Assembly: GCA_902772585.1 (NCBI GenBank)
Contig: CACYBB010000020.1
Location: 31,785 to 95,784, forward strand
Source of the DNA: an uncultured Bacteroidales bacterium
Lineage (GTDB): Bacteria > Bacteroidota > Bacteroidia > Bacteroidales > Bacteroidaceae
Reading direction: 5' to 3'
Length of the DNA: 64,000 nucleotides
Shown here piece after piece: positions 54,165 through 63,111 of the stretch. Every line of letters begins with the position of its first letter. Position 1 is the stretch's first letter. Below the pieces are notes generated by a model that saw only the letters and a program-made list of their open reading frames with translations, searched no databases and was not told the DNA's origin. Position numbers and translations under genes: made by a program.

Positions 54165-54965
54165 ATGGCAATACAAGATGCAATATTTCGTAGGAGTGAG
54201 TTGCTGTTAGGCAACGAGGCGATGGAGCGTATCGCCCAGAAGCGAGTCATTATCTTTGGCGTAGGCGGTGTAGGCTCATGGTGTGCTGAGAGTCTGGTGC
54301 GTAGTGGTATCCGACAGTTGACAATTGTCGACTCAGATCGTGTGTGCATCACGAATATCAACCGCCAACTGATGGCAACAACGAAGACAGTGGGGCTGGT
54401 GAAGGTGGATGCACTGAAGGAGCGTCTGCTGACCATCAATCCTTCTGCAGACATTACGGCCCTGCAGAAGATTTTTACAGAGGAAACAGCTGGAGAGTTT
54501 CATTTGGAGGACTACGACTACATCATCGATGCCATCGACTCATTGAAAGACAAGGCAGCACTTATTCTGTTGGCTTGTCAGACGAAAGCGAAGTTCTTTT
54601 CGTCGATGGGTGCTGCTCTGAAACTAGATCCTACACGTATTCAGATTACGGAGTTCTGGAAAGTGAAAGGCGACCCGCTGGCTCGTGCCCTTCGTAACAA
54701 GTTTAAGAAAGAGAAGCTGTTTCCCAAACGGAAGTTCCAGTGTGTATATAGCGACGAACTGCTGAAGAATATGGGACATAACGCTACCTGTGGCACAGAG
54801 CAGTGCATGTGTCCGAAAGCAAAAAATGGTCCAGGCGACCCCAGTCTCCTGAACCATGAATGGTGTTCATCGAAAGCCCAAATCAACGGTACCCTTGCCC
54901 ACATCACCGCCATCTTTGGCTTTATGTTGGCAGGTCTCGTTGTTCAGGATGCGACGGCAAAATAG
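54165..54965 (+). CDS. tcdA: tRNA threonylcarbamoyladenosine dehydratase-like ThiF protein, copy 1
   Basis: 266 aa. ATP-binding GVGGVGSWCAESL (32-44) and an E1-like fold with DAIDSLKDK. A Cys-rich segment (CGTEQCMCPK...EWCSSKAQINGT) replaces the usual loop before HITAIFGF. TcdA/CsdL cyclises t6A37 in tRNA. About 85% identical to the second copy at 59609-60415 by eye. Convergent with the HMA gene with a 3-base gap. Confidence 0.85.
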   Translation: MAIQDAIFRRSELLLGNEAMERIAQKRVIIFGVGGVGSWCAESLVRSGIRQLTIVDSDRVCITNINRQLMATTKTVGLVKVDALKERLLTINPSADITALQKIFTEETAGEFHLEDYDYIIDAIDSLKDKAALILLACQTKAKFFSSMGAALKLDPTRIQITEFWKVKGDPLARALRNKFKKEKLFPKRKFQCVYSDELLKNMGHNATCGTEQCMCPKAKNGPGDPSLLNHEWCSSKAQINGTLAHITAIFGFMLAGLVVQDATAK

Positions 54966-54968
54966 TCC

Positions 54969-55304
54969 TTATTTTTTGTTTGAAACAGGAATGGTACCAG
55001 TCTGAGCATCCACCTTTTGGGGAGAGCTCTTCACCTCCTTGGCCTCATACTTAATTTTCTTGAAGCCTTTGATGATGTTGTCGATAGTAGTCTTGTCGGC
55101 GTCATATTCAATGGTAACGGTCTTGTCCTTGAGATTAGTTTTGATACTCTTAATGCCTTTCTCAAAACGGATGTTCTCTTTGATTTTCTTCTCGCAGTTG
55201 TTGCAATGCATCTCAGGGTTGGTGGTCAGCATCACCGTCTTTATGTCTTTGGCCATGCAAACACTTGTGAATGCTAAGGCCAATAAAAGTGCTTTTGTTC
55301 TCAT
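54969..55304 (-). CDS. Secreted heavy-metal-associated (HMA) domain protein
   Basis: 111 aa from MRTKALLLALAFTSVCMA (signal peptide); the upstream frame overlaps the receptor gene. MHCNNC (Cys34, Cys37) is the metal-binding MxCxxC motif, followed by the ferredoxin-like HMA fold. Likely a periplasmic copper or other soft-metal chaperone. ATGA overlap with the TonB receptor upstream, so the two are one operon. Confidence 0.88.
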   Translation of the reverse strand: MRTKALLLALAFTSVCMAKDIKTVMLTTNPEMHCNNCEKKIKENIRFEKGIKSIKTNLKDKTVTIEYDADKTTIDNIIKGFKKIKYEAKEVKSSPQKVDAQTGTIPVSNKK

Positions 55305-57286
55305 ATCTTTATCCAGTTTAATCTGATTCCAAAATAATAGATAGCTCCATGCATGGGTCCCCACACCATCGTTGCATCGAAATTCGGGCCCCAAGGGTTG
55401 CTAGCGTCAATAATAGGTTTTTTCTGTTGACGAGCCGTGATGTTCTCACCGCCAGCATAGATGCTCCAGTTGCGGAAGAATCGTGTCACTTGCGCATTCA
55501 GTTGTTCATAACCATTATAATGATTGTCCCACGATGGCTGGCCATTGGCCGTTGTATAGGCATCTGGCAGTCGACCGCCTCCGTTCAGTTGCAGGGTAAC
55601 ATCAAACTGCCACTTTCCTAATCCAGGCTTATACTGAGCCGTGATGAGTCCCTTGTATTTGTTGGTAAGTGGTTTTTCACGCAGCACACCGCCGTAGGTT
55701 GCTTTCACGTTGGTACGACGATAGGTGGCTGTGAGCGAGAAGTCCTCGAATAGCGGATAGGTGACTTCCACCTGCCACGTGTTTGAATAGCTGTCGCCTT
55801 TGAGGTTGGTGAAATGGATGGCATGCGGATCACTATCCATATCAATGAGCAACTGATGCAGGAAGGAGGTGTAATAATACTCAGCATTTAATTCCAGTCT
55901 CTTATCGCCAATGGGGATGTTCAAAGCGACACTCAGACCATAATTCCAAGCCTCCTCTTGGTCAAGGTCGCTATCGATAATCATCTGTCTGCTGCTGGCT
56001 AGCATGTAGTTATACTCTGCCATCACATGGTTCGTACGATATCCCTTTCCGATAGAGCCACGCAGGGTGAGCACATCACCAAAGGGTGAGTATTTCAGAT
56101 GCATGCGAGGCGTGATGAACGATCCATAGATATTACTGTTGTCCCATCGCAAGCCACCCATCAGCGTGAACTTCTCACCTATTTTATATGTATATTGGGC
56201 ATAGACACCTGGCGTGGTCTCGTCGAAATCAAACTGGTCGTGGTTGAGGCTCACGCCTGTAGACAGACTATGATGCTCATTGAAGTCTGTCTCAAACATC
56301 AGCGAGGCATAGCCGTTGCGCTGGTCGGTGTTATATTGCTGGTGACCATAGAGCGCATTCTCATGGTGTAGCGAACCAGAGAGGATTAGCGCGATGTTCG
56401 AACCATGCTCTGGGTCGAAAATAAAGGCATTCTTGGCGAAGGCCTCATAGCGCTCGTTGGTAATGTCGATAGTATAGGGGTGAGTGGTAAGAGAGGAGTG
56501 GTGAGAACTAATCTGTCCGCTCTCGCGATGCTCTTTCAATCCCTTGATGGCCGCTTGGAAGATATAGTTGTCGCCCATATATGCCCAGCGGTTCATCAAC
56601 GAACCCTGTCTCACCTTCGGCATATCAGCAAAACCATCATCGTTCTCATCATGTGCCTTGTCAAGTATCTCATAGTGGCCTAAGAATGCCATACTCCAGC
56701 GGTTGGAGAGTTCAAGATTCGCTCCCAGATTAGCCTCCACCTTGTTTTTGGTATTATAAAAGAGGTTGGCGTCGACAAAAGGAGTAAGCTGTGGTTTCTT
56801 AAACTCCACATTGATTTGTCCTGTTATCGATTCGTAGCCGTTTTTCACTGATGAGGCTCCCTTTGACACCTGTATGCTCTGCATCCACGGACCAGGGATA
56901 TATCCCAATGAATAAGGAGCTGCTGCGCCACGATAGTTAGGGATGTTTTCTGTGAGCATCTGCACATAGGTGCCGCTCAATCCCAGAAGCTTAATCTGTT
57001 GTGCTCCCGTTGCGGCATCGGCATAGTTCACATCTACTGAGGGATTGGTAGTAAAACTCTCTCCGAGGTTACAGCACGCTGCTCGTAATAGCTCTCCGCT
57101 ACCGATATAGTCAGTATTACCAAGTCCACTCATCTTGATGTGTCTATGTCCGTGAACCGATACACTGACCTCCTGCAACTGCTCTGAGCGCCAGACACTA
57201 TCCGTGCTTTCGGCGACTTGTCCGTAAGTCCCCGAAGCAATCAGTAGTGTGGCTATAACCCAGCTGAAGAATCTCTTACCCACCAA
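55301..57286 (-). CDS. TonB-dependent receptor paired with an HMA protein
   Basis: 661 aa with a signal peptide (FFSWVIATLLIASGTYG). The plug has RAACCNLGESFTTNPSVDV and VSKGASSVKNGYESITGQIN; the barrel ends FGIRLNWIKI. Receptors with this AACCNLGESF plug are commonly found beside HMA proteins in Bacteroidota and are thought to take up metal or metal complexes. A repeat-derived in-frame piece (56480-56509) encodes SSHHSSLTT. No CarboxypepD domain. Confidence 0.82.
   Translation of the reverse strand: MVGKRFFSWVIATLLIASGTYGQVAESTDSVWRSEQLQEVSVSVHGHRHIKMSGLGNTDYIGSGELLRAACCNLGESFTTNPSVDVNYADAATGAQQIKLLGLSGTYVQMLTENIPNYRGAAAPYSLGYIPGPWMQSIQVSKGASSVKNGYESITGQINVEFKKPQLTPFVDANLFYNTKNKVEANLGANLELSNRWSMAFLGHYEILDKAHDENDDGFADMPKVRQGSLMNRWAYMGDNYIFQAAIKGLKEHRESGQISSHHSSLTTHPYTIDITNERYEAFAKNAFIFDPEHGSNIALILSGSLHHENALYGHQQYNTDQRNGYASLMFETDFNEHHSLSTGVSLNHDQFDFDETTPGVYAQYTYKIGEKFTLMGGLRWDNSNIYGSFITPRMHLKYSPFGDVLTLRGSIGKGYRTNHVMAEYNYMLASSRQMIIDSDLDQEEAWNYGLSVALNIPIGDKRLELNAEYYYTSFLHQLLIDMDSDPHAIHFTNLKGDSYSNTWQVEVTYPLFEDFSLTATYRRTNVKATYGGVLREKPLTNKYKGLITAQYKPGLGKWQFDVTLQLNGGGRLPDAYTTANGQPSWDNHYNGYEQLNAQVTRFFRNWSIYAGGENITARQQKKPIIDASNPWGPNFDATMVWGPMHGAIYYFGIRLNWIKI
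56480..56509. repeat. In-frame gagtggt-type repeat in the HMA-linked receptor gene
   Basis: tgagtggtaagagaggagtg and gtgagaac repeat units encoding a Ser/His/Thr-rich loop in the barrel. Confidence 0.5.
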
Positions 57287-57293
57287 TAAAAAC

Positions 57294-57671
57294 CTAAATG
57301 ACTTCTGCCACCACTTCTATCTCTACTAATGCACCCTTGGGCAATGTCTTGACGGCAACAGCAGAGCGTGCAGGATAAGGCTCCGAGAAAAATTCGGCAT
57401 AGACGGCATTCATGTCGGCAAAGTCATTCATGTCAGCCAAGAATACGGTGGTTTTTACCACGTTACTCATGCTAAGGCCCACTTCCGCAAGAATGGCCTT
57501 GATATTGGTCAGCGACTGGCGGGTCTGCTCCTTGATGCCTCCTTCTACAAAACTGCCTGTGGCGGGGTCAATGGGAATCTGACCAGAGGTATATACGAGA
57601 TTCCCTACTTTAATGGCCTGACTGTACGGCCCGATGGCAGCCGGTGCCTTTGTTGTACTGATAGCTTTCAT
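57294..57671 (-). CDS. ridA: RidA-family enamine/imine deaminase
   Basis: 125 aa. [32 protein letters not shown] and the C-terminal [20 protein letters not shown] with the conserved Arg and Glu. Removes reactive enamines made by PLP enzymes. Seven bases before the receptor gene. Confidence 0.92.
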   Translation of the reverse strand: MKAISTTKAPAAIGPYSQAIKVGNLVYTSGQIPIDPATGSFVEGGIKEQTRQSLTNIKAILAEVGLSMSNVVKTTVFLADMNDFADMNAVYAEFFSEPYPARSAVAVKTLPKGALVEIEVVAEVI

Positions 57672-57683
57672 ATTTTATCTTGT

Positions 57684-58442
57684 TTAAATTACATACTCTA
57701 TTCCCGCGTCGGTCAGGATGTGCTGCATGAAATAGACCACCTGCTTGCGCCACCAGGCCCAGTCGTGGGCAACGTCGTGGCCCCAATAGTCGATCCAGGC
57801 GGGGACGTTCTTCTCCTTCAACAGGGCATCCATCTGACGGGTGCTGTCGAGCAGTTCGTCCTCCCAGGCACCCTGGCCCACGCACATCACGATGCGGCGG
57901 TGACGGTACAGGTCCCAATAGGGATGGTCGGCGGGCATCGAGCGCAGGAAATCGTAGGGCGAGTTGTCGTAGATAAGCGGATCGTTGTAGTTGGGGAAGA
58001 AATAGCCCGCATAGTAGAGTCCGCTCAGTGCCAGCAGCGTGTCGAAGAGGTCGGGGCGGCGGAAGAAGAAGTTTCCGGCGTGAAAACCGCCCATACTACA
58101 GCCCGTGACGATAAAAGTCTCGTCGGGATGGCGGCGCACATCTGGTATCAGTTCGTCCACAATATAATGGAACCACTGTTCATGGAGTGCTATGCGGCGG
58201 TGATGGTCGCCCTGCAAGTCGCTCCACGTCTCGCGGTCGATGCTGTCAACACAGATAAGCCGGATAAGTCCGCGGTCGATGAAGCCGGAGAGCACGCCCA
58301 CCATGTCAAAGTCCTGATAGTCGTAAAAACGTCCGTCCTGTGACGGGAAGACCAGCACGGGATGTCCCTCAGTGCCGTAGGTCTTGTATTCCATGTCACG
58401 CCCGAGAGCGTTGCTGTATTTCTTCACGTAATTGATATTCAT
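57684..58442 (-). CDS. Esterase-family α/β-hydrolase
   Basis: 252 aa. Nucleophile elbow GCSMGG (Ser116) and a His in WGHDVAHDW (His222 or His226); the oxyanion region is near VFPSQDGR. No signal peptide. Its start overlaps the stop of the ATP-grasp gene upstream (ATGA), so the two were co-translated. Substrate unknown. Confidence 0.82.
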   Translation of the reverse strand: MNINYVKKYSNALGRDMEYKTYGTEGHPVLVFPSQDGRFYDYQDFDMVGVLSGFIDRGLIRLICVDSIDRETWSDLQGDHHRRIALHEQWFHYIVDELIPDVRRHPDETFIVTGCSMGGFHAGNFFFRRPDLFDTLLALSGLYYAGYFFPNYNDPLIYDNSPYDFLRSMPADHPYWDLYRHRRIVMCVGQGAWEDELLDSTRQMDALLKEKNVPAWIDYWGHDVAHDWAWWRKQVVYFMQHILTDAGIEYVI

Positions 58443-59500
58443 TGTTTTGAATGTACATAATTAATAAACTCCTGCACCTCGTCCATCGTGTTGAGACGGA
58501 CGGTGTACATCTGCTGTCCCATGGCAGCCGAGAACAGTTCGGGCATGCGCTCGCACATCATCAGCTGTCCGCTGTAGCGATTCTTCACCTCGTTGTGGCT
58601 GTGGCGGTAGCGGTAGATGTCGCGGCGACTGGCGAAGGCGCAGTAATAGGGTTTGCCCTCCTCGGTGCGCAGCTCGTCGAAGGCAACCATGTCGGCCCAT
58701 ACCTTATAGACATCAGTCGAATGTGCGTAATTGATCATGTCGGGCGTATAGCCTCCTGCCGGACGCATGTTTACTTCCAAGGCCACAAAGTCGCCGATGT
58801 TGCCAAGACCCGGACGGTCGCTGTCGAGACGGAAGAACTCCAGATGTACGAAGCGGCTCACCACGCCGAAGGCCTTCACTGTACGACGGCCTAACTGGCG
58901 CAACGGCTCAGGCGTCTCCTTATCGACGTAGTACGACAGGTCGAGCTTCAGGTTCACGATGTCCATGATGGACGGCGGCCAGACGGTCATCGACTCGAAC
59001 AGCGGCTCGCCCTGAGCATATCTCGCCCGTAATGAACTCTTCGACCACGTACTGGTTGGCATGCGGTTCCTTGGCATAGAAGTCAGCCAGCTCCGCCTCG
59101 TTGCTGATCTTGTAAGTACCGCTGGCACCCACACCCACGTCGGGCTTGGCGATGATGGGATAGCCCACCTCGGCGGCAAATGCAGCCACGGCCTCGCGTC
59201 CTGCCGAAGCCAGCGTCTGACGCGCCGTCGGTATGCCGCCCTCCAGATAGTGCTTCTTCATCTCCGACTTCTCCTTGATGCTGCGGATGCGGTCGGCCTG
59301 TATGCCCGTCACGACGTTTCGTCGTAGTTCTCCAACGAGTCCACGCGGTAGTACTCCGTCAGCGACTCCTTCAGCTCTGGCTGCAACAAGTCGTAGTGTA
59401 CGTCGGCAATGGCCAGCACCCTCACGCCGTTCTGGTTGAGCCGCTGACAGAACTGCCAGTACGTATGCGGGAAATGGGGCGATATAAATACAAAATTCAT
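58439..59500 (-). pseudogene. ATP-grasp carboxylate-amine ligase, broken by two deletions
   Basis: Three fragments in different frames. N-terminal part MNFVFISPHFPHTYWQFCQR to ENYDE (59500-59309); middle TGIQADRIRSIKEKSEMKKH to EFITGEICS (to about 59019); C-terminal GEPLFESMTVWPPSIMDIVN to the end (58439). Between parts one and two roughly 40 residues that intact relatives carry seem lost. Between parts two and three about nine residues are lost with a frameshift at about 59015-59020. ATP-grasp motifs AKPDVGVGASGTYKI and LEVNMRPAGGYTPDM remain. The result cannot be a working ligase unless the sequence is wrong. Confidence 0.75.
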
Positions 59501-59524
59501 AAGCCTAATCTTCTATTTTTGTGT

Positions 59525-59532
59525 GCAAAGGT
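59525..59532 (-). promoter_or_regulatory. -7 box of the ATP-grasp-to-HMA operon
   Basis: TACCTTTG on the minus strand, 25 bases before the ATP-grasp start; it would drive the esterase, ridA, receptor and HMA genes as well. Confidence 0.55.
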
Positions 59533-59608
59533 ACAACTTTCTCAGCAGAATCCACACGATGACGCGAGAAAAGGCGATAAATATACCTAACTCATGGTAC
59601 GGCCTTAC

Positions 59609-60415
59609 TCAACAATTGGCGTTAATATCCTCTAACACCAGCCCTGCCAGCATGAAACCGAAAATGGCGGTGATGTGGGCCATCGTACCGTTGATCTGAG
59701 CCTTCGACGAGCACCATTCATGGTTCAGCAGCGAGGGGTCACCAGGTCCCAGTTTGGCCTTGGGACACATACACCGTTCTGTGCCGCAGGTGGCATTATG
59801 ACCGCGGTTGGTCAACAGTTCGTCACTATAGACACACAAGAACTTGCGCTTGGGAAACTGGTTCGTCGACTTGAATTTCTTGCGGAGTGCACGCGCCAAT
59901 GGATCGCCCTGAACCTTCCAGAACTCCGCTATTCGTATGCGCGTGGGATCCATCTTCAGTGCTGCGCCCATCGATGAAAAGAACTTGGAAGAGGAGATTT
60001 GGGTTGCCATCATGATGAGCAGCGCTTTGTCCTTCAGCGAGTCAATGGCATCGATAATATAGTCGTAGCTGTCGAGGTCAAACTCCCCCGCGGTTTCCTG
60101 TGTGAAGATTTTCTGCAAGGCTGTAATTTCTGCTGACGGATTAATGGTGAGCAGACGTTCTTTCAGGGCTTCCACCTTCACCTGCCCCACGGTCTTGGTA
60201 GTAGCCATCAACTGTCGGTTGATATTGGTAATGCACACACGGTCTGAGTCCACAATCGTCAACCGACTGATGCCGCTGCGCACCAGGCTCTCAGCGCACC
60301 ACGACCCGACACCACCCACACCAAATATGATTACCCGCTTCTGTGCTATCCGTTCCATTACTTCGTTACCCAAAAGCAGTTCTGAACGTCTGAATATTGC
60401 ATCATTTATTGCCAT
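59609..60415 (-). CDS. tcdA: tRNA threonylcarbamoyladenosine dehydratase-like ThiF protein, copy 2
   Basis: 268 aa. Same motifs as copy 1 (GVGGVGSWCAESL, CGTERCMCPK, HITAIFGF) and similar leader bases (gatagacgatggcaat). The two copies face each other across the ATP-grasp-HMA region. Both look intact. Confidence 0.85.
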   Translation of the reverse strand: MAINDAIFRRSELLLGNEVMERIAQKRVIIFGVGGVGSWCAESLVRSGISRLTIVDSDRVCITNINRQLMATTKTVGQVKVEALKERLLTINPSAEITALQKIFTQETAGEFDLDSYDYIIDAIDSLKDKALLIMMATQISSSKFFSSMGAALKMDPTRIRIAEFWKVQGDPLARALRKKFKSTNQFPKRKFLCVYSDELLTNRGHNATCGTERCMCPKAKLGPGDPSLLNHEWCSSKAQINGTMAHITAIFGFMLAGLVLEDINANC

Positions 60416-60435
60416 CGTCTATCTGAATTTGCGTG

Positions 60436-60443
60436 CAAAGGTA
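60436..60443 (-). promoter_or_regulatory. -7 box of tcdA copy 2
   Basis: TACCTTTG on the minus strand, 21 bases before the start codon. Confidence 0.55.
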
Positions 60444-60516
60444 CTAATAAAAAACGGAAATAGACTTGATTATCAGTGAAAAGTCCATTAGAGTGCAGAA
60501 AATAACTGAAATAATT

Positions 60517-60720
60517 GAAGGCAGCTCTGCTGCTTGCAGACTGCCTTCCTCTGGTTGTGGAACTGCGCTTTATATATACCAGAACTCTCCACCGAGCACC
60601 TGAGCGCCTCTTTCGGCATTACTGCCTTGCTGGTCGTAAGCGTAAACCCGCTTTTCCGATTCTCTCTCGCGTTCTTTCAAATTCATTACTCTCTAAACAA
60701 ATACAATGGTAAAAGTTTCA
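60517..60720 (-). ncRNA. Possible small RNA or microprotein transcript
   Basis: Bounded by a promoter (-7 box TAACTTTG, minus, 60733-60726) and a strong hairpin (gaaggcag at 60517-60524 with ctgccttc at 60541-60548, inner tctgc/gcaga). It contains a 38-aa ORF (minus, 60686-60570; MNLKERERESEKRVYAYDQQ...) and, in another frame, an open run of about 55 codons without a good start. It could be a small RNA, a short peptide gene or a leader. Confidence 0.35.
60570..60686 (-). CDS. Possible 38-aa peptide
   Basis: ATG at 60686, TAA at 60572-60570; highly charged N-terminus, no membrane segment. Supported only by the promoter upstream; may be chance. Confidence 0.2.
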   Translation of the reverse strand: MNLKERERESEKRVYAYDQQGSNAERGAQVLGGEFWYI

Positions 60721-60725
60721 CGGTG

Positions 60726-60795
60726 CAAAGTTACGCACTTTTTCCCTTCGCTGCAATACCACATTTATGGGAAATTGCAGACATATACGTGGTAT
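60726..60795 (-). promoter_or_regulatory. Promoter with ATACC/GGTAT sites
   Basis: -7 box TAACTTTG (minus, 60733-60726). GGTAT at 60791-60795 lies 65 bases from the box, the same distance as at 49233 and 54096 (65 and 66), though its ATACC partner is degenerate. A second partial palindrome, ATACC-N8-GG, is at 60756-60770. Confidence 0.45.
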
Positions 60796-60831
60796 GCTCC
60801 ACTATTATGCCACGCTATTATTCCCAATAAA

Positions 60832-61773
60832 CTATAAATCCAAATCGAACAGCATAAGTATGTCGCAGCGTTCATAGGCATTACCTTGAAGGGGAATTTC
60901 ATGGAATCCAAGCTTGCGATAGAGGGCAATGGATGCCTCCAGTCGGGTGTTCCCTTCAAGATAGATGCGACGGACACCATGCTTACGGGCATAATCTACA
61001 AGCGATTCACCCAGCATCCTGCCGATGCCCCTGCCCTGTGCTTTGGGAGTGACGGCCATCTTGGCCAATTCATGGCATTGCTTCTCAGGATGGCTGACGA
61101 GCGCACAGCATCCCACGACCTCATTCTCTTCATCGATGGCCAGGAATATCTGTCCTCCGTTAGCAACAATATCGTCAACATGAGCAAACGTCTTCTCATC
61201 GGATGGTTCGATGCGAGCAAAACGCTCGATCCACTCACGGTTCAGACGGATGAAATCCTGTTTGTATTTGGGCTGATATTGCACTATCTTTATGAGGTGT
61301 AAATCCTTGACCATAAATATGGTGGTTGCGGTATGCCCTGAGTCGCCAAGACGTTGAGGAATATGCCGGAAACCGTGGCGCTCATACATGGACACTGCAT
61401 CGGAGAACTGCGGAAACGACTCGATATACAGATGACTATAGCCAGCCTTGCGAGCCCCTTCGATTGCTTGCAGGAATAGCTTTGAGCCGTAGCCGAAACC
61501 ACGGGCAGCAGGTGACAGATAAAACTTCACCAGTTCGGCATATCCTTCCGGCAGCCCCTCAGTCGGATAGTAGCCACAGCCTCCTAGAACAATCCCCTTG
61601 TCGGCGATGATCCAATACCCGGCATTCTTCCCTGCCAACGTATCGAAGACATGCTCCGTCCGAGGGTCATCATAAACGGTATTGACCAGCGGAGCACCAT
61701 ATTCCTCAAATACGGAGCGGATGATATTAGCCAACTGTAGCTGGTCGTGTGGCTGTATATGTCTGACCGTCAT
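60832..61773 (-). CDS. Tandem GNAT acetyltransferase (two domains)
   Basis: 313 aa. Two complete GNAT folds in a row. The first has ELVKFYLSPAARGFGYGSKL (acetyl-CoA loop R-G-x-G-x-G/S); the second has ELAKMAVTPKAQGRGIGRML. Each ends with a YERHGFRHIP or YRKLGFHEIP motif. Possibly amino acid or small-molecule acetyltransferases; substrates unknown. Confidence 0.88.
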   Translation of the reverse strand: MTVRHIQPHDQLQLANIIRSVFEEYGAPLVNTVYDDPRTEHVFDTLAGKNAGYWIIADKGIVLGGCGYYPTEGLPEGYAELVKFYLSPAARGFGYGSKLFLQAIEGARKAGYSHLYIESFPQFSDAVSMYERHGFRHIPQRLGDSGHTATTIFMVKDLHLIKIVQYQPKYKQDFIRLNREWIERFARIEPSDEKTFAHVDDIVANGGQIFLAIDEENEVVGCCALVSHPEKQCHELAKMAVTPKAQGRGIGRMLGESLVDYARKHGVRRIYLEGNTRLEASIALYRKLGFHEIPLQGNAYERCDILMLFDLDL

Positions 61774-61779
61774 CTTCCT

Positions 61780-62697
61780 TCAGATACCTAAACCTCCTTC
61801 GAAATGCCTTTCTACTGCCTTCGACTGCTGGATGCGGGAGTTGGGAGCCACATCGTGCGTCACCCAGATGTTGCCGCCAATCACAGAGTCGTGGCCGATG
61901 GTGATACGGCCCAGGATGCTGGCATTGCTGTAGATGGTGACGTTGTCCTCGATGATGGGATGACGGGGGATGTTGAGCATGTTGCCATCAGCGTCTTTCT
62001 TAAAGCTCTTGGAACCCAGCGTCACACCTTGATAGAGCGTCACGTGACTGCCGATGATACAGGTCTCGCCAATAACAACACCTGTACCATGATCAATGGC
62101 AAAGTATTCACCTATCTGCGCTCCGGGATGGATGTCTATACCTGTCTCTGAGTGAGCTAGCTCTGTGATGATACGTGGAATGACGGGCACGAGCAGGTCG
62201 TGTAGCTTGTGGGCGATACGATAGTGGATCATGGCTTTCGTCACAGGGTAGCTGAAGATAATCTCGCCATAGTTGATGGCAGCAGGGTCGTTGTCGAACA
62301 TGGCTTGTACGTCGGTATAGAGCAATCGCTTGATTTCAGGCAGCGCATCAATCAGTTGCAATGCCAAGTCCCTGGCCTTATCCTGTACCTGCTGCCTCGT
62401 TGTGATGACCTCGCTTTTCTTGCCAAACTGAAGACCGTATGATATTTGTCTTGCGAGTGTCTGAAGCAGTTCCTCCATGTGAACACCAATGTTGTAAGAG
62501 CGGATGGTCTCATGGCACTGCCGCTTGTTGAAGTAATCAGGAAAGATGATGCTCTTTACCAGGTTGATGATTTTCTTCACCTGTTCCACAGAGGGGAGTG
62601 AGGCTTCCGTCTGTGGCATCATACGTGTTTCCTGTTCCGTCTGGCGCGACAGCTGACGGACATTACGTTCGAGTATCTCTATAGTTCTTGTGTCCAT
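61780..62697 (-). CDS. cysE: Serine O-acetyltransferase (EpsC/CysE type)
   Basis: 305 aa. Long N-terminal helical part, then left-handed β-helix repeats (GIDIHPGAQIGEYFAIDHGT, VVIGETCIIGSHVTLYQGVT, IIEDNVTIYSNASILGRITI) with the catalytic His in IHPGAQ and DHGTG. Makes O-acetylserine, the precursor of cysteine. Next to a JAMM peptidase and an E1-like enzyme. Confidence 0.92.
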   Translation of the reverse strand: MDTRTIEILERNVRQLSRQTEQETRMMPQTEASLPSVEQVKKIINLVKSIIFPDYFNKRQCHETIRSYNIGVHMEELLQTLARQISYGLQFGKKSEVITTRQQVQDKARDLALQLIDALPEIKRLLYTDVQAMFDNDPAAINYGEIIFSYPVTKAMIHYRIAHKLHDLLVPVIPRIITELAHSETGIDIHPGAQIGEYFAIDHGTGVVIGETCIIGSHVTLYQGVTLGSKSFKKDADGNMLNIPRHPIIEDNVTIYSNASILGRITIGHDSVIGGNIWVTHDVAPNSRIQQSKAVERHFEGGLGI

Positions 62698-62709
62698 AAC
62701 ATGTCTTGA

Positions 62710-63111
62710 TTAAAGATGTATCTCTTTATCCACCACTTCACCATTCAGAATTTTGAAGGAGTTGAGATGAACCCCCTCGTGGAGAGAGAGGATGGCGTAA
62801 CGGATGGTGGGGTCGTTGGCTAGACGGAGGTCTTCTTGCGAAGGTCGCGAGGGCGAGGCAGGATGACTATGCCAGTTGGCGAGAATCTTCAAGCCATTCT
62901 GACGAGCGTACTTCAATGCAGCGAATTGATCCTTCGGTGCGAAGGAAAAGTGCTCTGGCGAGTGATCAATATTCTCCATCCAATAGTTCCCCGTCACCAC
63001 ATCGCCTTCCTCCGAGGTTATGCCCAGCAGGTAACCGCACGTCTCATTCGGTGCGTCCTGCCGGGCCTGGCTGATCAATTCATCTATAACATTCTGTGGT
63101 ATCTTCATCAC
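62710..63111 (-). CDS. M67-family JAMM/MPN+ metallopeptidase
   Basis: 133 aa. JAMM motif NWHSHPASPSRPSQEDL: His81, His83, Ser91, Asp94, with Glu23 in NETCGYLLG as catalytic base. Mec+-type enzymes release a cysteine from a ThiS-like sulfur carrier. One base before the E1-like gene's stop; operon with EpsC. Confidence 0.9.
   Translation of the reverse strand: MMKIPQNVIDELISQARQDAPNETCGYLLGITSEEGDVVTGNYWMENIDHSPEHFSFAPKDQFAALKYARQNGLKILANWHSHPASPSRPSQEDLRLANDPTIRYAILSLHEGVHLNSFKILNGEVVDKEIHL

Noticed and set aside
54000-60900. Composite transposon bounded by the two tcdA-like genes
   Set aside because: No transposase, no target-site duplication and no terminal inverted repeat could be seen; the genes themselves are the only repeated parts.
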